DNA of 64,000 nucleotides from Epiperipatus broadwayi (GCA_028023455.1 JAQFVV010012476.1:4290055-4354054), one strand, 5' to 3'; numbered from the stretch's first letter, positions 45,002-56,090 are shown. Numbers and translations are program-made. Notes: a model not told the origin generated them from the letters alone.

Positions 45002-45649
45002 TTCAGAAGATAAAATGGCATTCAGCAAAAAAAAACTAATGTTCTCAGCAGACCTACTATGAATATGACGCGAAAGTGTTGAAAGTATACCTGATAGAAT
45101 AAATCTTACTAAATTTTTAATATTTAAACTCTGATTTAGTATTTTTTTGCGTACATATATACAGACAGTATATAATAAATCGATATATAGTTTTGCGAAA
45201 AAAATATTTTAATAAAATTAAATGTGGAAAACAAAACTGCAAGAATATAACTATATATTTCCAAAAAATATATATAAATATATTAAATCAATATTTATTA
45301 AAAATTATCAAAATTTTATTTTCCTCAAATGTATATAAAAAAGCAATGTGATCGCAGTAAATAAACTCAGATCGATAAGATTAAATTTCACTTTAACAAG
45401 TTTTTCACCTTTTATAGAATAAATTATATAAATTAAAAATGAGTAGATACAGAAATTTATTTTTTCTAAATATGGAAGTGCTAAAATAGTGTGGGTTAGG
45501 GGAGGGGGGGCGGGCAGCAATGAAAAATTACCACGGGTGGTGACTATATAATACTGCTTAATCACAAAATGTATTACTTTGTCATTCCACCAATCTTGAG
45601 GCAGAGAATTTATAATACGATGAAGGACCACGCGAGTTATTTATAAGTA
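45002..45649. other. Intergenic sequence with a G-rich motif
   Basis: No supported gene. A minus-strand 107-codon open stretch (45308-45631) has no known domain. The G-rich motif at 45493-45514 is listed separately. Confidence 0.4.
45493..45514 (+). other. Potential G-quadruplex motif
   Basis: Four G runs in 22 bases: GGG, TTA, GGGG, A, a run of seven G, C, GGG. Loops of three, one and one base fit the canonical G4 pattern. It stands out in an A+T-rich setting. Confidence 0.7.
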
Positions 45650-45992
45650 TTAAACCACTAAACATCACATAATCACCATTTTTTATGCTTGCTCATAACT
45701 GTTATTAAAACAGGCAAAACTCTCTAATGAGCTTGGATTAAAAATATTATTGTGTTTTCAATTTTATTCTCATAGTTTTTGTAGTTAAGTAGAGATAAAA
45801 GGTGCCTTCTGGAGAGTTGTATTAGATCCTAAGATCTAGATACAATGCTTTCAGATCCAAGGCTCCTCATTAACGAAAGCCACAAACTAGATACTAGTCA
45901 GGGGATATTGGATGAGTAGGCACTAGATAGGGATTTTATGCACAAGCCTTGGCTTGCACTGAGTGCCACTATTGTATGAAGAGTTTTGCCTG
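45650..45992. mobile_element. GGCAAAACTC inverted-repeat family, copy 2
   Basis: A leading block AACATCACATAATCACCATT then TGCTTGCTCATAACTGTTAT is followed by ACAGGCAAAACTCTCTAATG and, at the other end, GAAGAGTTTTGCCTGTTTT. Interior blocks TTAGATCCTAAGATCTAGAT, GCTTTCAGATCCAAGGCTCC and GAGTAGGCACTAGATAGGGA recur at 54870-55000 and 59040-59160. Non-coding. Confidence 0.7.
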
Positions 45993-46802
45993 TTTTTATT
46001 TATAAATAACATAAATTAAGCAAAAACCAGTGCAATAAATACATTACAATATTCTTATCACTCATAAAGTCAAAAAGCAATCCAAATCTACGATTTCACA
46101 TTGGAAACTGTGTATCCCCTATCTCTATTCACTTTATAAAACATCGCATAACGCTGGTCTATTAAGTAAATAAAAGACTCTCAATCCAAAGGTCAAGATA
46201 AAATTTTTAGAGCTTTGGTTTGAGAGTATTTCATTTAATTAATAGACCGTGAAGGAGTGTTAATCTCTCTCTCTATATATATATATATGACTAATATTTA
46301 CTAAGTATTACTCTCATTCAAGCACATGATTAAAGATATCAGAAAAAGACTAATAATCTCCAAAATTGCATTTTTACACAACTATCTATTTCAGTTGGCC
46401 AAGACAACCGTACTTTGTGATTTCAAAGGCTTAATGCAATGGTAGATTGGAGATTATAAAGATCAAAATCCATGAATCACACCTCCATCTCTTCATTTCC
46501 ATTGGTTGAATTTTTTATGATCTGCTCGTATATTTTCATCATCATTTACCCATTGTATTTTTGTAGAATTTAATCAATATGTAAATATTCTGCATAATAT
46601 TATTAACAATGATGTTCTCTTTTGTTTGACATATAAATATTATAAATAACTAGTTATTAGGTTAGAGACTGTTATATTAATATTAACTCAAATACTGAGT
46701 TTAAATCCCATTAAAAATCAATTAATAATCAATATATCTATTGTCACAAATTTCAATCATGTACATATTATTTTAATTTCTTCTCTTTTTTGCATATACA
46801 TT
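45993..46802. other. Intergenic sequence with one inverted pair
   Basis: GGTCTATTAAGTAAATAAAA near 46156 and TTTCATTTAATTAATAGACC near 46228 form an imperfect inverted pair with CTCTCAATCC/GGTTTGAGAG-like inner text, perhaps another small foldback (about 46150-46250). A (CT)n(AT)n microsatellite follows at 46265-46288. GAGTTTAAATCCC near 46698 is B-box-like. Confidence 0.4.
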
Positions 46803-47715
46803 TGAAGAATATTTATAACAATCGAATAGCAGCAATTAGATTACATAAGAAGGGTACATGCCAGGTTGATCCTATATCTCCAAAAGTTTTTTCCAGCAGT
46901 TTTGCATAAAGTATTTTATAAATTAAAATGAGAAGTTAAGTGAGTTAAAATAAATGGAGATTATTTAAATCATCTAGATTCTGCAGATGATGTAACTGCT
47001 TTTGCAAATAATGCTTTAGGACTTCAGGAAATATTGCAAGAAGTATCAGATAAAAGCAAGAATGTAGGATTAAAGGAAATGCTAAAAGACTAAAATAATG
47101 TTTAATAGATTTTCTCAAAAGAATTAAAAAAAGATTGATAATGATGATTTAGAAGAAATAAACAAATACAAATATCTTAATCAGATTATTACTACAGATG
47201 GAAACATAATGGATAAAATTAATCATAGAATTAAATTGGTTGGAGTGCTTTTAGTAGAAAAAATATTAAAAGAAAATATGACTATATGCTTGAAAAGGAA
47301 GGTTTTTAATAAATAGGTTTCACTGGTTTTTACTTATGGAGCTGAGACTTCAATACTTAACAGAAGAGCAATACAATGATTTTAGACTACTAAAAAAAGT
47401 CTGGAGAGAGACATGCTGAAGTAGCAAGGAGTTATTGAAAATGAAACAAGTATTACTAATATCATTAAAAAAATTAATAGACTGGAGTCAGACTGGATAT
47501 ATTGTTAGAAGAGATGATAATAGATGGAACAGTATAAACTTAAATTGGATTCCAAGAGATTGTAAAAGATCCAGAAAGAGACTACATGTGAGATGGATGG
47601 ATGAAATAAGGAAGTGTGCTGGGGTGTCATGGAGGAAAAATATTAGAGGATTGAACTTTGGGAGACCTCCATTTTTTGCAATAGATTAATAATGGTTGAA
47701 GATAATGATGATTAA
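46803..47715 (+). mobile_element. RTE-like LINE, copy 2 (5'-truncated, degraded)
   Basis: It starts within the reverse transcriptase (AAGAATATTTATAACAATCG, compare 43364) and runs to TGGTTGAAGATAATGATGAT, the family's triplet tail. Many indels and stops are present; for example the region matching the FADD motif reads DSADDVTAF. The part at 47435-47689 still gives WIPRDCKRSRKRLHVRWMDE and IRKCAGVSW. It is more divergent from copy 1 than copy 4 is. Confidence 0.8.
47435..47689 (+). pseudogene. LINE C-terminal open frame (copy 2)
   Basis: This 84-codon frame contains DWSQTGYIVRRDDNRWNSIN and the IPRDCKRSRKR and RWMDEIRKCAGVSW blocks that end RTE-like proteins, then GLNFGRPPFFAID and a stop near the natural end. 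GHI of the usual WAGHIARR block is changed to GYIVRR. The ATG is not a true start; the preceding reverse transcriptase is too broken to be read in frame. Confidence 0.75.
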
Positions 47716-47924
47716 ACATGTACACAATGTAATCCAGTAAAAATTGACCTGGATTTATCTCCAAGTTGCCTGTATTGCAATATCTAATTTATTGTGTTTA
47801 TTAGTAGTAATATAGGTTAGTGATTTATTACAAAAATTTTAAGATGCTAGTATGTCTGATTTATGAGTTTTAACATGAAATGTGATCATGTGTTTCATTT
47901 ATAAGCCTGCAATGAAACAACACC

Positions 47925-48085
47925 CTAATGTCGAATTTTACTTTAAATTGGGAAAAAGTGTTATTGAAACCATTTGAAATGATTGAAATTGCTGGTAGTA
48001 AGGCCATGAATCACAAGAACGTTTTTACTGATTTTCAAGATGTTAAGATGGCAGACGAAGTATTGAAGATTATTTATAAAGGCAA
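47925..48085 (+). pseudogene. Mariner-family transposase N-terminal remnant
   Basis: A frame starting near 47930 reads VEFYFKLGKSVIETI, which resembles the I-x-F-x-F-K-L-G-K-S-A-x-E-T start of the DNA-binding domain in mariner transposases. After several stops the same stretch gives GRRSIEDYL, matching the F-K-x-G-R-x-S-x-E-D-D block. The catalytic domain does not follow. Weak, but the two blocks appear in the right order at roughly the right distance. Confidence 0.5.
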
Positions 48086-49445
48086 GAAGCACATCATCAC
48101 TTTGTGATCTAGGGGCACTATAAATCCTATCACTATGCGCTCTTTACATTCATTTAAAGATGATATTGTAGTGACAACTTGGAAAGAAAAGTAGTAATCT
48201 TTTCCCTGGCACATGCTGAATATATTTGAAAATCTGCTACTATGACTCCATTTCAAAAAAATAAATTAAAAAAAAACAAAGCACATTTTCAAATGCACTT
48301 CTAATGAACTTGTTTCATTAGTTATTTTAGAATTTCCAAGGTGTTAAAAATGCATAACCATTTTTTTAACATCCCAGTCAAAAGTGCTAGGCTGAACATT
48401 GGTTTACTTAAGTTGCAATTCACCCAATGAATGATCACTCTTAAGTCTCTCAATGAGTTAATTGTTCAAAGCATCCAACTGTACAAACATCATCACTACT
48501 TTTTCAAAACTCATATTTTAAATTCTAAAATAGCAGTAGTGCTTTCCTATAATTTTTAGTTCAGTTTATTAAGGCTAGATTTTTAATTTTTTAGATTATG
48601 CAGAAATGCTCACTAAGACTGGCAATTTACATCCAATGACATTTTAAAAGTATATGTAAACAAACTGTAGATAGCAAATACAAATTAACTTAAAAACGTT
48701 TACTCTTTAAGTAACCATAGTTAAATAACTATTTATTGGTCAATAGCAGGATGGTTAGTGAAATTGGTTACTCAATATGAAAATCATAAGTCTATTTTGT
48801 GACTTGTATACTTTATAGTGTCCCCTTAGCCTAAGTCTGAACCCCATGTTACAAGTGAGTTATCATAATATCCATTTTTATTACTGTAGCTTTACTAAAT
48901 CCCTCTCTCAAATTGATTTAATTAATCCTGATATTACTATAAATGATTCTTCAGTAACTAGATCAAGTTCTGACAGGATTTCAAGAGTATGAATTAAATA
49001 AAAAGAAAAAAAACATTAACAAAAAATCATTAAATTCTCGACTTAAATAATATAAATAAAAGCTTCTGAAAAACTCTAATTATTCAAGTTTGTACTAGTT
49101 GGCGCTAGATGGAGATCTGCTCTTCTCTTGTCATATTGTTTAAAGTGGTAAATTGGTGATATGTTGTGTTATTGATATTTCTAAACAGGGGAGTAAAGTC
49201 TCTACAGTTAATGAAGAACTGACAGTACAAAAAGCTATAATTACTGAAATGGGTTTGAACATATATGACTGCTCATATAGGTTGACTCGAATTCAAAACT
49301 TTAGGCTGAATTAAATTTCAAGTTTTTACTTTGACAGGTAAACTGAACTTAAAGATGGCTGTTAAATACATATCTGCATTACTTTCAATTCTGAGTTCCA
49401 AGTCTGAAACTAATTTAACGGTTGATTTTATATCCATCTTATAAC
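48086..49445. other. Intergenic sequence
   Basis: No gene. AGTTGGCGCTAGATGGAGAT near 49095 resembles the start block of the tandem array at 24146. Confidence 0.4.
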
Positions 49446-49950
49446 CATTGATTGATTACTTAAGCTTACACTAGATATCTCTAGGGTTGATAGCTTTAAG
49501 CCCTGATTATTGAAGCTTACACTAAATAGCACTAGTGATGAGTGCTTGTAACCACTGATTACTGAAGCTTACCCTAAATAACACTAGCATTGAGTGATTA
49601 CTGAAGTTCATACCAGATAGCACTAGTGGTCATAGCTGCACTATTGATTTCTGAAGCTTACACTAGATATTACTACTTTTGAGGGATGCTCATATCTTCT
49701 AGAGGGAAAAGATTTGATATATAGAATATGTCACAAATATAATAACATCTTTGGTGGTTATATTTTAACTTTGCCATTAATAAATGCCACCTATCATTCA
49801 CAATTGTAAACATTGATTACTCATGCAAGCTTACACTAGATAGCAATAGTACTGAGAGCTGCCCTTGTCTTCAAGAGAAAATAGCTTTGATACATAGAAT
49901 ATTGTACAATTATAATACCATCTTTGATTGTTATATTTTAATTGTATCAT
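49446..49950. repeat. Degenerate minisatellite based on GAAGCTTACACTAGATAG
   Basis: The core TGATTACTGAAGCTTACACT then AGATAGCACTAGTG recurs near 49447, 49503, 49555, 49594, 49646 and 49813, with spacing of about 40-56 bp. The last two copies also share about 130 bases downstream (AACATCTTTGGTGGTTATAT compared with ACCATCTTTGATTGTTATAT), giving a longer unit of about 167 bp. A single core-like copy is at 411. Confidence 0.7.
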
Positions 49951-51057
49951 TCTTAAACTATACCTATCATTTTTAATCCTTCAACTGAGTACATACAGAA
50001 GCATTTTTAAAACATACCTGTATAAGAATCAATGATCCAACAAATATACTCTTAACATGTAAATTAAATAGTGGCAATAAAATTATCTTTCACATTATAG
50101 ACTACTCCTTTGCTTTTAAAACTTTTTTATTAAACTTGAAAGAGCATTCATGATAAAAGGTAAATTGTTTAAATTATAACAACTTATATGTTTCAAATAG
50201 CATGACATATAAACATTATCATGATATAGTGAAGTCATGGATACACTGTTTCATGTTACACACTATTCAAAAATGTATAAATGAACAAAAAAACATTAAA
50301 TTTGGAAAATTATTAAATTTTATAATACAGCACTACACAATTTTCCATATCCATATGCAATAACCTTTACTAATAATGATTTTTAACTTATGTTAAGAGG
50401 ACATACATCGTATTCCTCATCTTATTATCCTTTCTGAATTTAATATGGTGTAATATTTCATTTAATAAAATGTTTTCTAAATATAAAGATAGAAGCTAAA
50501 AATTGATTTTTACGAACTTGTGTATAAAGGTTGAAAAGTTTAACAGAGGATCTGAAATGGGTAATGGCATGTAGTGATTATTGTATAGATTCTGAAGTCA
50601 ATATGGACCTAAAAACATCAAAGTAACTAGAGAGTTAGTACTATGCTAATAATAAGTCTCTATAGTTTTCCATAAAAAAAGTTATTGAAAGAATCTAAAA
50701 AGATAGTAATCTGATGATAACAAGACTTCATGTTTCCAATAAGCAAAAAAAAAAAAGTTAAAGGAAAAATATCATCTTTAGCATGTTGTGGTAAACATAT
50801 GACTTCTCATTATTCATTTCATTTAACCTATTCAGAATCCACCACTACCCTTCTTATTTGAAAAGGCCCTAGTGATAACTTCCTTCATATTTGAACACTT
50901 TATTTTTTACAATTAAACCTTATTATATATTGATCATTTTTACATTATTTATCACAAATATAAGTCTTAAAATAATAATCATTATAAAATTTACTACTTG
51001 AACTTTGTAAATTAATAAAATAAAATATTAAGCAGTATTCTAATTATAAGAATGATG
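49951..51057. other. Intergenic A+T-rich sequence
   Basis: No feature seen. Confidence 0.45.
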
Positions 51058-51179
51058 GGTTGTCATCTGATCCTTCGTGTCAGTCGCTAGAGGCACGATT
51101 TCTAATCAAAAACACATTAATATAAAGTTTCCGGGCCAGCGATTCTCTATTAATATTGATTTTTTTTGTTTGTTTGTTT

Positions 51180-52600
51180 GTTTGTTTACAAAGTTTACTT
51201 TCTTTCATTTCTGAATTATTTTTCCCAAATAATATTTTTGACGATGGTATAATAATAGTTGTTTTTTTTGGATTGCTGAAATTTAAGAGAGAACGGGTCT
51301 TTTTTTGGTGTGTGTTCAAATAGTAATTTGTGTTTTTTTTTTTTTTAAAATAGTATTACTGTTTTTGTAAAATTGAATTGCCAAAATTTAAGAGAGAACG
51401 GGTTTTTTTTGGATGGATCTTTAAATAATAATTGACGTTACTTTGATAGATTTCCATTTTATTGCCGACAACAATTATCGGGAGAAGTGTTGTTTTTTTT
51501 TTCATGCGTGTGTGTGTGTATGTTTAAATAAAAATTAAAACCGTTACTTTTATCGGTTTACATTTGATTAACGACCGATATGACTTCTTTTCATTTATAA
51601 ATTATGATTTTTGTTTTTACGAATAAATATTTTTGACAATGGGACAATAATAGTTGTTGTTTGTTTAATTTTTATTGACAAAAGGTTGTTTTTCGGTGTA
51701 GTTTCAAATAGTAATTTGGGTTACATTTAAATAATAAGTTACCATCTTACTTTGATTGGTTTACATTTGTTTGACACTAATTATTGGGAGGGGTGTTTTT
51801 TTGTGCGTACGGTTGTAGACAACAATTATTGGGTGAAGGGGTGGGTTAACCGTTTAAACAATAGTAGTTTTAAGTTGCGGTCTTACTTTGATTGGTTTAC
51901 ATTTGATTGCCGATACTAATTATTGGGAGGGGTGTTTTTTTGTATGTATGATTGTAGACAACAATTATTGGAGAAAAGGGTGTAACCATTTAAAGAATAG
52001 TAGTTTAATTTACTTTTAGTGGTGGTGTACATTTGATTGCTGACAATAATTAGTGAGAGGGGTGGGTGTTTTTGGAGGATGATTAAATACTAATTTACCT
52101 TCCTTTTTATTTTACATTTGATTCCCGACACCAATTATTTGGAGAAAGGGTTTTTTTTTGTGTGTGTGTATGTTTAAATCAAAATTGAAGTTACTTTTAT
52201 TTATTACATTTGAATGACAACCGATTGACTTTTTTTTCATTTATAAATTATTGTTTCGGTTTCCCAAAAACCTAATATTTTTGACAATGGGACAATAATA
52301 GTTCTTAATTTGATTATTATTGACAAGAAAGGATCTTTTTTGGTGTATGTTTAAATAGTAATTTGGGTTGTGTTTAAATAGTAATACTGTTTTTAAAAAT
52401 TTAAGTGACAAAATTAAAGAAACAACGGGGTTTTTTTTTTTTTATGGATTTTTAAATAATAATTTTCGTTACTTTAATTTGTTTACATTTGATTGACAAC
52501 ATTTAGTGGGAGGGGTGTTTTTGTGTATTTTTGAATAATAATTTACATTTTTTGGTTAACAACAATTATTGTGTGTGTGTGTTATGTTACTTTATTTATC
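51180..52600. repeat. G/T-rich complex minisatellite inside the Merlin-like element
   Basis: Short blocks recur in changing combinations: GACAACAATTATTGGGAG or close variants (near 51468, 51828, 51957, 52557), GATTGGTTTACATTTGATTG (51749, 51890), ATATTTTTGACAATGGGACA (51627, 52276; variant 51234), and GGAGGGGTGTTTTT. A longer segment near 51430-51690 recurs at 52165-52340, so there is a higher-order duplication of some 650-700 bp. The plus strand is poor in C throughout. It occupies the place where the transposase catalytic domain would be expected. Confidence 0.75.
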
Positions 52601-52607
52601 AATTTGG

Positions 52608-52926
52608 TTAATAATGGTTACTGGTAGACATTTCAATATCATTAATGGCATGCTGTACGGTCAACTCGTCATGGCTCCAGTAATGCAGCAAATGTAAAGA
52701 CTTGACGAACGGCATTTGAAATCCCTCAAACCAGCTGCCTTTTCGAAGTGCACATTTTTTTCGGCAAGAACGAGACTTACAAATGAAAGTCCAAAGATCT
52801 TTATGGACCTCAAGTCTCATACATTCGCCACACAAACATCTTTTTTTCTTTCAGCAGGATGTTTTTCTGCTGTAGAAATGTTACAGCACTGACGGCTTCC
52901 ATGTCTGGCAATTCCCATCTTTTCAT
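52608..52926 (-). pseudogene. Merlin/IS1595-like transposase, N-terminal zinc-ribbon fragment
   Basis: From an ATG at 52924-52926 the text starts MKRWELPDMEAV, then FLQQKNILLKEK. After a one-base shift in a run of seven A (plus strand 52840-52846) it continues CGECMRLEVHKDLW, CKSRSCRKKCALRKGSWFEG and a helical segment with YWSHDELTVQHAI. The CxxC and CxxxxC pairs form the zinc ribbon, and the R-K-G-S-W-F-E block is the hallmark of ISXO2/IS1595-type transposases, of which Merlin is the animal branch. Only about 105 residues remain; the DDE catalytic part is missing. It ends at a stop just before the minisatellite. Confidence 0.7.
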
Positions 52927-53299
52927 CTTTTCTGTTTTCGAATTTGCTGTACTTTTTGTCTCGGAAAATTTCTCACTGAAATGTGACTCAAAGCATGATC
53001 TTTAAAATATTACCCTAACCCACCATAATCGAAAATTTAGGAGGAATATAAATTTATGAGGAACAATCACGATACTGTTAAAATTGTTAAAATGTAACAG
53101 TACATCAATTCATCTTAAAAAAAAAAAGGTACCAATGAAAATTTAAATAATTTTGACATGATCAAATTAATAGACCCTCGTATGATATTGTTACATCAAA
53201 TACATAACACAGCATTATGATATAGTGTATGACACAAACAACTACGGTATTTTCCTCTGCTTTTAGCATCGGAAAAAGCCACACCGTTAGCCGCTAAGC

Positions 53300-53445
53300 C
53301 GAGTTAACATCCTTTCTAGATTTTATCATAGAAAGAAGACTTAACTCCGAGTTAACAGTCTACCTTTTAGCATAGAAAGAAGACTTAACTCTGAGTTAAC
53401 AATCTTTCTAGGATTTATTTTAGAAAGAATGCTTAAAGGCTTGGG
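53300..53445. repeat. Three tandem self-complementary units near the Merlin right end
   Basis: About 45-50 bp units start GAGTTAAC and end CTTAACTC or CTTAA, with TCTAGATTTTATCATAGAAA or variants inside. Each unit can fold on itself (GAGTTAA with TTAACTC, CTTTCTA with TAGAAAG). The array lies about 90 bp inside the right terminal repeat and upstream of the transposase start. It may be a transposase-binding array or a promoter-proximal expansion. Only one end carries it. Confidence 0.75.
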
Positions 53446-53529
53446 GGCGGCCACAGAAACGGCATATTTCTAGAAATTTAGTTAGAAATTCTGCCTCTAG
53501 CAGCTGACACGAAGGATCAGATGACAAAC

Positions 53530-54674
53530 ATTAATAGCTTCAAACATTTTTTAGCAAAATTCATTTTATTGTACATATATACGCACATATTCTGATGGTT
53601 TAACTGTAAAGCTAAGATGTAATGACAAAATAAAATAATTATATAAATAATAGCATACAATATATTTATTTTATTTGTCATTATGTCATAGCTCTGAGGA
53701 AGACTGCAGGACAGACAAAATGTCAGATTGTATGTTTATATAAATCCAATAAAAAAAATCCTTGGTAAAAAGTGATTAAACAAAGGAATAGATATTATTT
53801 TTATATTAAATATTATAGCAAAATAAAGGAAGTGGAAAATTTAGTGGCATTTATAACAATGATACTTGGCATTACTGAATCCAATTTATCCCCTATTAAA
53901 AAATTCATAATTATAACAATGGGGCTTGACATTATTGTATGTAATTTATCTATTCAAAAAGTTAATGGAGTATTAAATATTTTAATTCCATTTTTTTAAA
54001 TTCAAAAGAAATTTAGAGTTAGTTATCATTAAAGAAATAAAATACATGTTAAAATTTAACCTTAAAATTGTTATTACATTTATGGAAAAATATTTTTTTC
54101 TTTTTACCCAATAGAAAGTGTGTCTGCTCTGCCACAATTAATACTTTATATTGATTTTTTGTTTAAAATAAATAATTTTTTATAAGCAAATAAATTGCTG
54201 AAAATAACAATTTTTCTTTTCAAAAATATAAAAAATTGACAATTTCACCTAAGGCAAAACTTTTCATTAATCAAAAATTATCATTTCTATTAAGATCAAA
54301 AAGTTGCAGGTCTGACTTCTTTGTTATGCAAATTTGATATTCTAATTTTTTATAAGTTCGTCTGATGCTGACATCTTCAGATTTTTTTAACAAATAATAT
54401 TAAAGTGATTTTTACAGAAAAATAAATATGCACATGATAATCTAAGTTTATAGACAAGCTCAAAATAATTGAGAAAAGGTATAACAATTGCAGGGTTATT
54501 GTAATGTCCAAAATAGAAAAAAACCATGACCACAACATGGTGCAAATTGCTAAAAAAATAAAGAAATGAACAATAAGCTTTTTTTACTTATAAATATATG
54601 TAAATGTGCTTTTTTAATTGTTTTTTTTAAATATTAGCTATATCAATAATTTTAAATTTATATAAATCACTAAA
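53530..54674. repeat. Intergenic sequence with a GCTCTGAGGAAGACTGCAGG motif
   Basis: GCTCTGAGGAAGACTGCAGG followed by ACAGAC (53691-53716) matches GCTCTGATGAAGACTACTGG followed by ACAGTC at 13681-13706. TTATTTTGTCATTACATC-like text on the left (53620-53640, in complement) and TTATTTGTCATTATGTCATA on the right (53671-53690) are a short inverted pair around 53615-53690. Probably a SINE-type core. The remainder to 54674 is A+T-rich with nothing seen. Confidence 0.45.
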
Positions 54675-55085
54675 ACAACACATGACCACCATTTTTATGT
54701 TAACACAACCTATTAAGATAGTAGCAATGCTCACCAAACTATAGTGCCACCCAGTGCAAGCATTAGTAATCAATGGATACTAGAAGATAATAAAAATTCA
54801 TATCTAATGCCTACTCATCCAATATCCCCTGATTTGTTTTTTAATTGTGGCCTTCATCAGTGGAAAGCCTTGGATCTGAAAGCACTGCATCTAGATCTTA
54901 AAAAAGATGAAAAGTGGCAGCAGTAGGGGTGCATTATATCCAAGGATATAGGTGTAGTGTTCTCAGATGCAAAGCTTCTCATTGATGTAGTCCACATCCG
55001 TATGTACTGGATAGAGATTTTAATGATCTTCTAGCATCTATTTCTTTCTATGGATTGCACTGGATGACACTATTGTTGGAGAGAG
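54675..55085. mobile_element. GGCAAAACTC inverted-repeat family, copy 3 (divergent)
   Basis: It starts ACAACACATGACCACCATTT and shares, in order, GTAATCAATGGATACTAGAA, ATGCCTACTCATCCAATATC, GCCTTGGATCTGAAAGCACT, TTCTCAGATGCAAAGCTTCT and, at the end, GGAGAGAGTTGATACT. The terminal GGCAAAACTC itself is lost or mutated. The open frame at 54744-54926 is a by-product of the repeat. Confidence 0.6.
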
Positions 55086-55339
55086 TTGATACTTAATTTA
55101 TACAGCAAAATATTCACATAAAACATCAAGGTCATGTATATGTGCATGTTAAAAAGTACTGTGCATGTGCAACTCAGTAAACAAAATGTGCTCTATTGCA
55201 ATCAAATATAATTCATTTTCTTACTGTAAGAAGTTATTGAACATGGCAGCTAGAGGGCAGTTGAATTATTATTTTAAAAAGATTTGATAAATTTCACATG
55301 ACATTGTACTTATTGGATATTAAAATATTATTTAACATT

Positions 55340-55341
<2 letters not shown>
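55086..55341. other. Intergenic sequence
   Basis: No gene. CATGGCAGCTAGAGGGCAGT at 55242-55261 resembles the animal CTCF core. See findings. Confidence 0.35.

Positions 55342-55375
<34 letters not shown>
55342..55375. repeat. Compound microsatellite (CA)n(TA)n at LINE copy 3 junction
   Basis: CA then TA dinucleotides directly precede the endonuclease start of LINE copy 3. Confidence 0.9.
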
Positions 55376-56090
55376 GATGATCTTTTATTTAGATACTTAC
55401 AACAGCAGATCACTTTCAAGTGAAAGAAGATGGCAAATTAAATGGTACATTATTGAACCATGTGAATTTATAAGAAAAAGTAAAGAGACAATTGATTTAA
55501 AAAATGGACATGCACTGTACTACAAAAACACAAACATTGGCAGGTGGAGTAAGATTTATTATAAATAAAAAGTGGAAGAACAACTTTATGGAGATTGATG
55601 ACGTTCTAGACAAAATGGCAAGATTAGTTAGTTATTCACCTTAATAGAAGATACCAAATACAGATAATTCATATTTATGCCCCAACAATTTTTATTCATA
55701 ATAAAATAGTAAAGAATTGTTATATGGATGTACAAAAAGTTTTTGATCAGCTCTAACAACATTTTAAAATTGTTATGGGAGATTTTCATCCTAGAATTGG
55801 TAAACAAATTGAAAAATGAAAATTCTATAGGTAATTATGGTTATAGTAATAGAAATGAGAAAGGTAATAGACTTGTGGAGTTTGAAGAAAACGAATAATT
55901 TTATATTATGAATTCTTTTTTTGAGAAAAATGTTAAATGAAAATGAACATAGAAGCATTGAAATGAATATACAGCAGAATTGGATTATATATTTTTCCTA
56001 ACAAGAAAATATGTATTTCACGATTGTAATGGCTTAAGAAATTCAACACAAGAAGTGATCACTGATTTGTAAGTTGTAAGATTCATACTA
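55376..56090 (+). pseudogene. APE-type endonuclease of LINE copy 3
   Basis: Broken frames give YNSRSLSSER and IKWYIIEPCEFIRKSKETI (the I-G-L-x-E-V-R region with the glycine and glutamate partly lost), KNGHALYY, GDFHPRIGK at about 55780-55806 (the G-D-F-N-A-x-x-G block with the catalytic aspartate), NRLVEFEENE and MNSFFEKN, AELDYIFF, then an S-D-H-like block near 56055 now altered (EVITDL). All blocks are in the order of an APE-like LINE endonuclease. The first open frame covers 55374-55568. Not functional. Confidence 0.7.

Larger units (their letters stand above)
51058..53529 (-). mobile_element. Merlin-like DNA transposon, about 2.47 kb, with minisatellite interior
   Basis: Terminal inverted repeats of 48 bp match at 43 positions: the left starts GGTTGTCATCTGATCCTTCG (51058) and the right, read on minus from 53529, starts GTTTGTCATCTGATCCTTCG. 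Between them, a minus-strand transposase fragment lies at 52608-52926, a three-unit hairpin array next to the right end, and G/T-rich tandem sequence fills 51180-52600. The transposase type (IS1016/IS1595-like zinc ribbon) indicates Merlin. I could not see a target duplication, and the catalytic domain is not readable. Confidence 0.75.
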
